From: RGIG426 sp045639905
GTDB lineage: Bacteria; Bacillota; Clostridia; Oscillospirales; Acutalibacteraceae
Length of the DNA: 8,790 nt
Assembly (NCBI GenBank): GCA_045639905.1
Contig: JAZUDZ010000029.1
Span: 1 to 8,790 of the forward strand
Reading direction: 5' to 3'
Made by a program: the position numbers and the translations under genes. This document shows, in pieces, positions 1 through 5,945 of the stretch. Each line of letters opens with the position of its first letter. Positions within the stretch are counted from its first letter, which is position 1. A model generated the notes under the pieces. That model was not told the origin of the DNA. It saw only the letters and a list, made by a program, of their open reading frames with translations, and ran no database searches.

Positions 1-87
1 GACCTTGGTTATCTTTCTAACCGGTGTGTAAAATTAACGGGTTGTGTTTGTTCTCTGCTTATTTTACGTTGTTTAATTTTCAAGGTC
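1..87 (-). repeat. Inverted repeat closing the rRNA leader
   Basis: GACCTTG at 1-7 is the exact reverse complement of CAAGGTC at 81-87. A second nested complementarity joins AAAATTAA at 31-38 with TTAATTTT at 72-79. In the minus-strand transcript these could form a long leader hairpin enclosing the region downstream of the boxA-like block. A small third hairpin, GGTTA-GAAAGA-TAACC, lies near the left edge. The pairing is seen in the sequence; a role in antitermination or pre-rRNA processing is inferred. Confidence 0.5.
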
Positions 88-118
88 CTCTCGCTGTTCC
101 CCTTTTTTGGTGGACAGC
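1..118 (-). ncRNA. 5' leader of a ribosomal RNA operon (probably 16S leader; rRNA gene lies beyond the left edge)
   Basis: Read on the minus strand, this stretch starts about 7 nt after a consensus promoter. It contains an ACCTTGAAAATTAAACAA block followed some 35 nt later by CCCGTTAATTTT. From memory, Bacillus and Clostridium 16S leaders carry the same order of blocks (a CTTTGAAAACTAAACAA-like boxA region, then CCTGTTAATT). No open reading frame or tRNA fold is seen. The RNA can pair GACCTTG (87-81) with CAAGGTC (7-1), and inside that AAAATTAA with TTAATTTT. The 16S gene itself is not in the window, so the assignment rests on leader resemblance and the promoter. A 16S-23S spacer is the alternative, but the promoter just upstream argues for a leader. 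Confidence 0.6.
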
Positions 119-124
119 TTTGAC

Positions 125-153
125 ATAATACTACTATTGCAAATCAATGTCAA
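125..153 (-). promoter_or_regulatory. Strong sigma-A promoter firing leftward (rRNA operon, proximal P2)
   Basis: On the minus strand there is a perfect -35 TTGACA (153-148), a 17-nt spacer and a -10 TATTAT (130-125), giving a start near position 118. Just upstream (about 154-210) the same strand is full of A-tracts (AAAAAAA, AAAATA, AAAAAA), as expected for an UP element. A consensus hexamer pair with an A-rich upstream region and a leader of rRNA type is typical of stable RNA promoters in Firmicutes. No minus-strand protein gene could be its target in the window. Confidence 0.75.
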
Positions 154-229
154 CACATATTTTCATTTTTTTCGTGGTTTTTTCTCACTTTTTTTGAATT
201 TTTTGAAAATACGCGGCAATGTGCTATAT

Positions 230-257
230 ATTATACATATATATTCGACCTTTGCAA
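230..257 (-). promoter_or_regulatory. Possible second leftward promoter (rRNA operon, distal P1)
   Basis: On the minus strand a perfect -10 TATAAT (235-230) is preceded at 16 nt by TTGCAA (257-252), a moderate -35 match. It lies about 105 bp upstream of the strong leftward promoter. Tandem promoters about 100 bp apart are common for rRNA operons, which supports the reading. The region is very A/T-rich, so a chance TATAAT is possible. Confidence 0.4.
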
Positions 258-268
258 CCCTTTTTCGG

Positions 269-297
269 TTGATTTGAAACGCTTCTTTTGGTATACT
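269..297 (+). promoter_or_regulatory. Promoter of metA
   Basis: TTGATT (269-274), a 17-nt spacer and TATACT (292-297) fit a sigma-A promoter, with a predicted start near 304. That leaves a leader of only about 30 nt before the metA start codon, too short for a SAM riboswitch or T-box. Any methionine control would therefore have to act at the promoter or through a protein. It stands back to back with the leftward rRNA promoters, the nearest -35 boxes being 11 nt apart. Confidence 0.6.
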
Positions 298-335
298 AAT
301 ACAAGTTATCAATTCCTAAAGACGAGGTGACTTAT

Positions 336-1244
336 ATGCCGATTCGTATATCAGATGGATTACCGGCTAGACAAACACTGGATTCTGAAAATATATTCGT
401 TATGACAGAGGACCGCGCATCCCACCAGGATATCCGCCCCCTGCGTATTATCATATTGAACCTTATGCCGACAAAAATCGAAACGGAAACCCAGCTTTTG
501 CGTCAGCTCAGTAACACCCCGCTTCAGGTTGACATTACACTGATGCACACCAGCACGCATACATCAAAAAACACGGCCGCCGAACATCTTGAGCTTTTCT
601 ATCGTACCTTTGAAGATATCAAGAAAGAACATTTTGATGGTATGATTATCACCGGAGCCCCCGTAGAACAGATGGAATATGAATCCGTTGACTATTGGCC
701 GGAGCTTCGAGCCATTATGGACTGGTCCAAACGAAATGTTTATTCAACCTTTCATATTTGCTGGGGCGCACAGGCAGCCTTATATTATCACCATCAGGTA
801 CAGCGTACGGAACTGGAAAAGAAACTGTCCGGCGTGTTTGTACAGCACCCGACCGTCAAACACCATCCTCTTGTTCGCGGCTTTGACGACAATTTTTATA
901 TGCCTCACAGTCGATACACACAAGTAGATCAAGCCGAACTCGAAAAGCATAATGATTTACATATTCTTGCCGTATCGGAAGAAGCGGGACCGTCTATCGT
1001 TGTCACAGAGGACGGACGTCAAATCTATGTCATGGGCCACTGCGAATACGACCGCTACACCCTAGCAAAAGAATATGAGCGAGATCTTCAGAAGGGAATC
1101 AACCCCGAAATCCCGAAAAACTATTTTCCGAATGACGACCCGACGCTGACCCCGACCATGTGCTGGAGAAGCCATGCCTATCTCCTTTTTTCCAACTGGC
1201 TGAACTACTGCGTCTATCAGGAAACGCCGTACGAGTGGACCTAA
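336..1244 (+). CDS. metAA: Homoserine O-acetyltransferase (MetA/HTS family)
   Basis: This cytoplasmic enzyme activates the hydroxyl of L-homoserine by acylation, the first committed step from homoserine to methionine. The protein has 302 residues, the family's normal size. It has the glutamine amidotransferase-like fold with Cys142 in FHICWGAQAALY as nucleophile, and His235 and Glu237 in MGHCEYDRYTL completing the catalytic set. Arg249, which binds homoserine in the family, is also present. Residue 111 is Glu (GAPVEQMEYE). In studied MetA proteins Glu111 goes with acetyl-CoA and Gly111 with succinyl-CoA, so acetyl-CoA is predicted. I chose ATG at 336: GAGGTG at 324-329 is its ribosome binding site with 6-nt spacing, and MPIRI is the usual family N-terminus. 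A GTG at 327 lies inside that site. Cys236 sits where many members have Pro. Probably cotranscribed with the next gene. Confidence 0.95.
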   Translation: MPIRISDGLPARQTLDSENIFVMTEDRASHQDIRPLRIIILNLMPTKIETETQLLRQLSNTPLQVDITLMHTSTHTSKNTAAEHLELFYRTFEDIKKEHFDGMIITGAPVEQMEYESVDYWPELRAIMDWSKRNVYSTFHICWGAQAALYYHHQVQRTELEKKLSGVFVQHPTVKHHPLVRGFDDNFYMPHSRYTQVDQAELEKHNDLHILAVSEEAGPSIVVTEDGRQIYVMGHCEYDRYTLAKEYERDLQKGINPEIPKNYFPNDDPTLTPTMCWRSHAYLLFSNWLNYCVYQETPYEWT

Positions 1245-1268
1245 TTTTAAACCCAAAGGAAGGATACA

Positions 1269-1847
1269 ATGGATGCTTTTACAAACGGCGTTCGTCCCGG
1301 TGGTTTATCCGGCAGCCGTGAAATTAAAATACTCATCTGTTATATGTTAATGGGCGTTTCGGAGCCTCTTTCGCGCGATAACGTCCGAGATATACTGGTT
1401 TCCAATGAAATCGCCAATATGTTCGAAGTGGTGGACGCCATCGAGGACCTCGTCCAGCAAGGAAGTATTTGTGAAACCGAAGATAAACTTATCTCCATCA
1501 CAGAACAAGGAAAAAACGCAGCCTCACAGCTGGTGGAAGTCATCCCCTTTTCTCTTCGCGACAGAGCAATCAAAGCCGCTTTGCAGTTAACCGCTCGTTC
1601 CCGCTTTGAAAAAAGCACAAATGTGCAAATTGAGGAAGTGGATGGAACCTACCAGGTCACCTGTTCACTGGACAAGGAAACACCACCTTTAATGTCTTTT
1701 TCCATACGAACAGCCGATAAAATCCAAGCCGAAACCATCAAGAACCAGTTTTTGAACAATCCGGCTCGTTTTTATGAGCTACTGACAGCCTTGGCTACCG
1801 GTGATGTCACCGAAGAAAACGGAATCGTTCAGTTTCATACTTTTTAA
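1269..1847 (+). CDS. DUF4364 family protein, probable winged-helix regulator
   Basis: This 192-residue protein looks like the DUF4364 family of Clostridia, which has no established function that I know of. The N-terminal motif GVRPGGLSGSREIKILICYML and the general layout match what I recall of the family. Residues about 19-90 read as a winged helix: hydrophobic helix 1 (EIKILICYML), PLSRDNVRDIL, a recognition-like helix in FEVVDAIEDLVQQG, then a wing (ICETEDKLISITEQGKNAA). The C-terminal half (about 100-192) is a mixed alpha/beta domain ending in FLNNPARFYELLTALATGD. There is no signal peptide or membrane segment. ATG at 1269 is preceded by AAAGGAAGG. The gene follows metA by 24 nt and ends at a strong terminator, so a shared transcript is likely. 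DNA binding is inferred from the fold pattern only. Confidence 0.8.
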   Translation: MDAFTNGVRPGGLSGSREIKILICYMLMGVSEPLSRDNVRDILVSNEIANMFEVVDAIEDLVQQGSICETEDKLISITEQGKNAASQLVEVIPFSLRDRAIKAALQLTARSRFEKSTNVQIEEVDGTYQVTCSLDKETPPLMSFSIRTADKIQAETIKNQFLNNPARFYELLTALATGDVTEENGIVQFHTF

Positions 1848-1851
1848 CGTA

Positions 1852-1878
1852 AAAAGGGAGCGCATCGCGCTCCCTTTT
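1852..1878. terminator. Bidirectional intrinsic terminator between DUF4364 gene and pcrA
   Basis: AAAAGGGAGCGC (1852-1863) pairs perfectly with GCGCTCCCTTTT (1867-1878) around a 3-nt loop (ATC), a 12-bp stem with a GC-rich core. The flanking A and T runs give a T-tract in both directions. It starts 5 nt after the DUF4364 stop codon and 5 nt from the pcrA stop codon on the other strand, so it can end both convergent transcripts. Confidence 0.92.
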
Positions 1879-1882
1879 CTTA

Positions 1883-4327
1883 TTATTCTATTTTTTCAAG
1901 TTTTGCATAATTGGCCATCAGTCGTTTGGTTTCTTTCCCAAACCGAATGGTCAACATTTGATCGTTGCCCATAGGCCTGACTTCTTCGATGCTTCCTTCG
2001 CCAAAACTGGCATGGCGAACAGAATCTCCAGCCGTCCAAGTCACAGAGGAAACCTCCGGATCCGGTACTTCCTTTCGTATTTTTTGATCCTGCAAAAAGG
2101 ATGTTGCAGCAGTGGTTTTGGATTTCCGTGGCGGGGCATAATTTTCCCAGTCTCCGCCGTAATAATCCGAACCAAATGCAAATGTATTTGTTTTTTCTTT
2201 GCGGGAATATCCGGAGGAAAACCCAAAGGAATCTGACGATGTCCTGTCCTTTTCAATCAAAAGTTCTGGGGAAATCGCCTCCACAAATCGAGAAGGCATA
2301 TTGTAGCTCGTACTCCCGTACAGCATACGGGCTTTTGCGCGAATCAAATGAAGTTCTTCACGAGCTCGTGTGATGGCGACATAACAAAGACGCCGTTCTT
2401 CTTCCACCTGTTCCGGATCAAAAGCCGTTTGCATACTCGGGAAGAGGTTTTCTTCCATCCCCGGCAAGAACACAACCGGAAACTCGAGGCCCTTTGCCGC
2501 ATGCATTGTCATTAACGTCACCGCATCGGCCGTCACATCATAGTTATCCACATCCGTCATCAGTGCAGCTTCTTCCAAAAAACCGAATAAACTGGCTTCC
2601 AGTCCGTTTTCTTCTTCATAGTGTTGGATGGAGGAAGAAAGTTCTCGTAAGTTTTGCACACGGTCCTCTTCCGAGGCGCCGGCAGACACCCAAAAATCCA
2701 AATAGCCGGTTTTTTCCAAAACCGTTTCATACAAAAGATGAATCGATGTTTCTTCATCCTCTGACAACGTCTTCAACTCATCAATCACCTGAACAAAATC
2801 GGCAATTTTCTTTGAAGCACGTGACAGCATTGGATACTGATCGGCTGTTTTCAATACTTCATACTGACTGATGCCAAGTCCGTTGGCTATTTCAGCCACA
2901 TGGGCCATTGTGGTATCACCAATACCGCGTTTCGGTGCGTTGATAACTCGATTCAAACTAACATTATCCGCAGTGTTATGCAGCAATTTCAAATATGCCA
3001 CCGCATCTCGGATTTCCAAGCTGTCATAGAATCTATGTCCACCGAAAATACGATACGGAATACCGGATTTCAGCAAAACCGATTCAATTGCGTTGGACTG
3101 CGCATTTGCTCGATACAAAACCACATGGTCTTTGTACATTCTCCCGTTTTTCACATTGTCCAGAATCGTATCTGCAATATATCGACCTTCATCGTTTTCC
3201 CGGTCTACCACGACATTCCAAATTTTTTCGCCACGGGGATTATTGGTCCAAAGTCTCTTTCCTTTACGGTTTTTGTTTTCCGCAATCACCTGGTTTGCAG
3301 CGTCCAGAATATTCCCGGTGGAACGATAATTCTGTTCAAGTCGAATGACACGGCATCCGGTAAACTGATCCTCAAACTGCAAAATATTCTCAATTGTGGC
3401 ACCGCGGAACCGGTAAATACTTTGGTCGTCGTCACCGACAACGCAAAGGTTGCGGCTTTGAGCGGCCAAAATGCTGACCAGCTTATACTGTGCGTAGTTC
3501 GTATCCTGATACTCGTCCACCATGATATAACGAAAGCGCCGTTGCCATTTGGTTCTGACTTCTTCATTATTCAAAAGAAGCAAAACCGCATTCATCAGCA
3601 AATCGTCAAAGTCCATTGCATCGGCTTCTTTCAGCATTTTCTGATAAATAACATAGCACTCGGCAATTTTCTTTTTCAAGGAATCAAGGCCGACTTCCTG
3701 TTCGTACTGTTCCGGTGTACAAAGCCGGTCTTTGGCTCGACTGATTTCGCCGAGAGTTGCACGAAGCGGAAATCTCTTTTCGTCCACATTCAGCGTCTTA
3801 TAAACCTGTTTCATCAGTTTTTTGCTGTCATCGGCATCGTAAATTGTAAAGGTTTGGCTATATCCTAAATGCATTCCCTCCTGACGAAGGAAACGTGCAC
3901 AAAACGAGTGAAACGTTCCGGCTACAACCTGTCTCCCCTCTTCTCCGAGCGTATTCACCAAACGGTCCTTCAGTTCTCCGGCGGCTTTGTTGGTAAATGT
4001 GATGGCAAGTACACGAAAAGCCGGGCAGGAATTCACGGCGCACAAAGTCTGTGCGCGACGATCAAAGGGATGTTCGCCCCGCAGAATTCCTTTTAAATAT
4101 TCCAGATCTTCGTCCGTATATTCCGGCTCAAATGAACTTTCATGGGCATCACCAAACAAAATAATGTTGGCGATTCTTTGAATCAACACGGTAGTTTTAC
4201 CGCTTCCGGCCCCGGCCAAAATCAGCAAAGGACCGTTAACAGTAAGCGCAGCTTCCAGCTGTTGTTCATTTAAGTTCGCAAAAATACGTTCCTGGATTTC
4301 ATTTCTGACTTTAATAAATTCCGACAT
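1883..4327 (-). CDS. pcrA: ATP-dependent 3'-5' DNA helicase PcrA (UvrD/Rep, superfamily 1)
   Basis: PcrA unwinds DNA in nucleotide excision repair, rolling-circle replication and removal of RecA or RNA polymerase from DNA. The 814-residue protein has all SF1A motifs: Q motif (NLNEQQLEA, about 18-26), Walker A AGAGSGKT (38-45), Ia (ITFTNKAA, 109-116), GTFHSF (137-142), II VDEYQDTN (270-277), III GDDDQSIYRFRGA (298-310), IV LEQNYRS (330-336), V LMTMHAAKGLEFP (605-617) and VI YVAITRARE (649-657). After a low-complexity linker (about 695-760) comes a Tudor-like C-terminus (GDSVRHASFGEGSIEEV) typical of PcrA. Between motifs I and Ia there is an insert of about 45 residues (58-104), absent from Bacillus-type PcrA, with Cys96 and Cys101. 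ATG at 4327 has GAGGA upstream. The gene is last in the leftward cluster and ends at the shared terminator. Confidence 0.96.
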   Translation of the reverse strand: MSEFIKVRNEIQERIFANLNEQQLEAALTVNGPLLILAGAGSGKTTVLIQRIANIILFGDAHESSFEPEYTDEDLEYLKGILRGEHPFDRRAQTLCAVNSCPAFRVLAITFTNKAAGELKDRLVNTLGEEGRQVVAGTFHSFCARFLRQEGMHLGYSQTFTIYDADDSKKLMKQVYKTLNVDEKRFPLRATLGEISRAKDRLCTPEQYEQEVGLDSLKKKIAECYVIYQKMLKEADAMDFDDLLMNAVLLLLNNEEVRTKWQRRFRYIMVDEYQDTNYAQYKLVSILAAQSRNLCVVGDDDQSIYRFRGATIENILQFEDQFTGCRVIRLEQNYRSTGNILDAANQVIAENKNRKGKRLWTNNPRGEKIWNVVVDRENDEGRYIADTILDNVKNGRMYKDHVVLYRANAQSNAIESVLLKSGIPYRIFGGHRFYDSLEIRDAVAYLKLLHNTADNVSLNRVINAPKRGIGDTTMAHVAEIANGLGISQYEVLKTADQYPMLSRASKKIADFVQVIDELKTLSEDEETSIHLLYETVLEKTGYLDFWVSAGASEEDRVQNLRELSSSIQHYEEENGLEASLFGFLEEAALMTDVDNYDVTADAVTLMTMHAAKGLEFPVVFLPGMEENLFPSMQTAFDPEQVEEERRLCYVAITRAREELHLIRAKARMLYGSTSYNMPSRFVEAISPELLIEKDRTSSDSFGFSSGYSRKEKTNTFAFGSDYYGGDWENYAPPRKSKTTAATSFLQDQKIRKEVPDPEVSSVTWTAGDSVRHASFGEGSIEEVRPMGNDQMLTIRFGKETKRLMANYAKLEKIE

Positions 4328-4398
4328 ATTTTTTCCTCAAATTCCGTTTCATCTTACGTTCATATAGTCGAGCATTCTATTTCTATATTTGCGCAAGG

Positions 4399-4438
4399 CA
4401 GGGATTCCGCACAAATAGGCATTGTGTCGGAATCCCTG
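4399..4438. repeat. Long stem-loop in the rpoD-pcrA gap, without a T-run
   Basis: CAGGGATTCCG (4399-4409) pairs with CGGAATCCCTG (4428-4438), and CACAA (4410-4414) continues the stem with TTGTG (4422-4426) past a one-base bulge. This makes about 16 bp around a 7-nt loop. Neither strand has a T-tract after the stem (the minus strand continues CCTTGCGC), so it is not a standard intrinsic terminator. It lies 19 nt after the rpoD stop and about 70 nt before the pcrA start. RNA processing, protection of the rpoD mRNA 3' end, or partial termination are possible; the role is unknown. Confidence 0.8.
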
Positions 4439-4456
4439 ACGGATAACAATATACAA

Positions 4457-5800
4457 TTACTCAAGAAAATCCTTGAGTTTTTTAGCGCGGCTCGGATGGC
4501 GAAGCTTACGCAAAGCTTTCGACTCAATCTGACGAATACGTTCACGGGTAACGTTAAACTCTTTGCCCACCTCTTCCAAGGTACGACGTTTACCGTCTTC
4601 CAGTCCAAAGCGTAAACGCAAAACTTTCGCTTCGCGAGGTTGCAAAGTGTCCAATGCTTCCGACAACGCTTCTTTAAGAAGCAACTGGGCAGCCGCGTCA
4701 GAAGGAGCCAAAGTATCCACATCTTCGATAAAATCGCCAAGGTGGCTATCTTCTTCTTCACCGATCGGGGTTTCCAAAGAAACCGGTTCCTGAGCGACAT
4801 GCAAGATGTCACGAACCTTTTCTTCGGTGTATCCGAGCTCTTCGGCAATTTCGCTGGTAGTAGGCTCACGACCATTTCGGTGAAGCAGCGTACTGGATGC
4901 TTTCTTCACTTTGTTAATGGTCTCAACCATATGCACCGGAATACGAATGGTTCTGGCTTGGTCGGCAATGGCACGGGTAATGGCTTGACGAATCCACCAT
5001 GTCGCATAAGTCGAGAACTTAAAGCCCTTGGTGTAGTCAAACTTGTCAACGGCTTTCAAAAGACCCAGGTTACCCTCTTGAATCAAATCAAGGAAGGTCA
5101 TTCCGCGTCCCATATACCGTTTGGCAATGCTGACGACCAGGCGAAGGTTGGCAGCGGACAAACGCTGCTTGGCACGGCTGTCGCCGGCAATAATACGAAT
5201 AGCCAGTTCTTTTTCTTCTTCGGCAGACAAGAGCGGAACACGTCCGATTTCTTTCAGATAGACTTTCACCGGGTCATCGGAAATAATGGTTTCCGTCTTA
5301 TCTTTCGGTTTGCTTCCATTATCGGCAAGCTCTTCTTCCAAAAGTTCATCCTGGAAGTTGTCGATGATGGCAACATTCTGCTCTTCGAGTTGCTCGTAAA
5401 TACGGTCAATTTCTTCCGGAGCAATGTCTTCATCCAAGTAATCCAAAATTTCTTGTGTGGTAATGGATCCCTTGGCACGAGCAAGTTCGATCAATTCGTT
5501 GACGGTCAGGCGAACCTTTTTGGGCTCTTCTACCGTGCTGTCGATGCTGTCCAAAAGTTCTTCATCATCAACCGGCTCGCCCAAATCATCCAGAAGGATG
5601 TCGTCATCAATATCCACGTCCAACGCTTCCAGCTCTTCCAGTTCCTCTTCCGGAACTTCTTCGGGCTCTTCGTCGGCATCGTCGAACTCGTCGTAGTCGG
5701 CTTCTTCGCTTTCTTCCAACATACGCTTGTTCATCTCTTCGACTTCATCGATAATCTCGTTTTCTTTGATAGGAGCTTCATCTTTTTTCTTTCTAGGCAT
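4457..5800 (-). CDS. rpoD: Primary sigma factor RpoD (SigA, sigma-70 family)
   Basis: This is the housekeeping sigma subunit that directs RNA polymerase to -10/-35 promoters. The protein has 447 residues. A region 1.1-like domain is at about 95-150 (VNELIELARAKGSITTQEILDYL), region 1.2 at about 173-205 (SDDPVKVYLKEIGRVPLLS), region 2 at about 215-285 with NLRLVVSIAKRY, DLIQEGNLGL and FSTYATWWIRQAI, region 3 at about 290-365, and region 4 at about 380-445 with the helix-turn-helix TLEEVGKEFNVTRERIRQIE. Ahead of region 1.1 is an acidic arm: residues 31-90 hold 32 Asp/Glu and no Lys or Arg, longer than in the roughly 370-residue Bacillus SigA. ATG at 5800 has a strong GGAGGGA site. It lies between dnaG and pcrA and appears to have its own promoter. 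Confidence 0.97.
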   Translation of the reverse strand: MPRKKKDEAPIKENEIIDEVEEMNKRMLEESEEADYDEFDDADEEPEEVPEEELEELEALDVDIDDDILLDDLGEPVDDEELLDSIDSTVEEPKKVRLTVNELIELARAKGSITTQEILDYLDEDIAPEEIDRIYEQLEEQNVAIIDNFQDELLEEELADNGSKPKDKTETIISDDPVKVYLKEIGRVPLLSAEEEKELAIRIIAGDSRAKQRLSAANLRLVVSIAKRYMGRGMTFLDLIQEGNLGLLKAVDKFDYTKGFKFSTYATWWIRQAITRAIADQARTIRIPVHMVETINKVKKASSTLLHRNGREPTTSEIAEELGYTEEKVRDILHVAQEPVSLETPIGEEEDSHLGDFIEDVDTLAPSDAAAQLLLKEALSEALDTLQPREAKVLRLRFGLEDGKRRTLEEVGKEFNVTRERIRQIESKALRKLRHPSRAKKLKDFLE

Positions 5801-5860
5801 ATAGTTCCCTCCATATATGTAAATTTAAAAATAACCTTACCAAGATTAGTGTGGGGCCGC

Positions 5861-5927
5861 TGTCCCTTAAGACACTTGCATTATATCATATGGGGTAATG
5901 ATTAATACTATCTTGTCAACTTAAGGG
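5861..5927. repeat. Paired CTTAAG-containing repeats flanking the rpoD promoter
   Basis: CCCTTAAG (5864-5871) is the exact reverse complement of CTTAAGGG (5920-5927). In the plus direction both copies are also preceded by TGTC (TGTCCCTTAAG at 5861, TGTCAACTTAAG at 5914), which makes them near direct repeats 53 bp apart. One copy abuts the TTGACA element and the other overlaps the predicted transcription start. The placement suggests operator sites or a leader structure, but the repeats are short and no regulator is known here. Confidence 0.4.
5880..5919 (-). promoter_or_regulatory. Probable rpoD promoter with extended -10
   Basis: On the minus strand TGATATAAT (5888-5880) is a perfect extended -10 (TGn plus TATAAT), with a start expected near 5873 and a leader of about 70 nt before rpoD. 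No good -35 lies at 16-18 nt. A perfect TTGACA is present at 5919-5914 but 28 nt from the -10, too far to work as a normal pair. The extended -10 alone can support transcription. It would let rpoD be made independently of dnaG. Confidence 0.6.
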
Positions 5928-5945
5928 TTTTCACTGACTAAAACT

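Noticed and set aside
203..232. A second plus-strand promoter for metA (TTGAAA with TATATA or TATATT)
   Set aside because: The region is nearly all A/T and such matches are expected by chance; the pair at 269-297 is better placed.
327..335. GTG at 327 as the metA start
   Set aside because: It lies within the ribosome binding site of the ATG at 336, which gives the standard MPIRI N-terminus and the canonical residue numbers 111, 142, 235 and 237.
304..335. SAM riboswitch or T-box in front of metA
   Set aside because: The leader from the predicted start is only about 30 nt, and the sequence before it shows no conserved core or terminator hairpin.
2900..3868. A 322-codon plus-strand open frame opposite pcrA
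   Set aside because: It lies fully inside the conserved helicase core of pcrA and its product looks like no known protein, so it is antisense shadow.
4640..5905. A 421-codon plus-strand open frame opposite rpoD
   Set aside because: It covers nearly all of a highly conserved rpoD, its translation is Phe/Asn-rich and resembles no family, and it has no ribosome binding site. It is a shadow of rpoD codon use.
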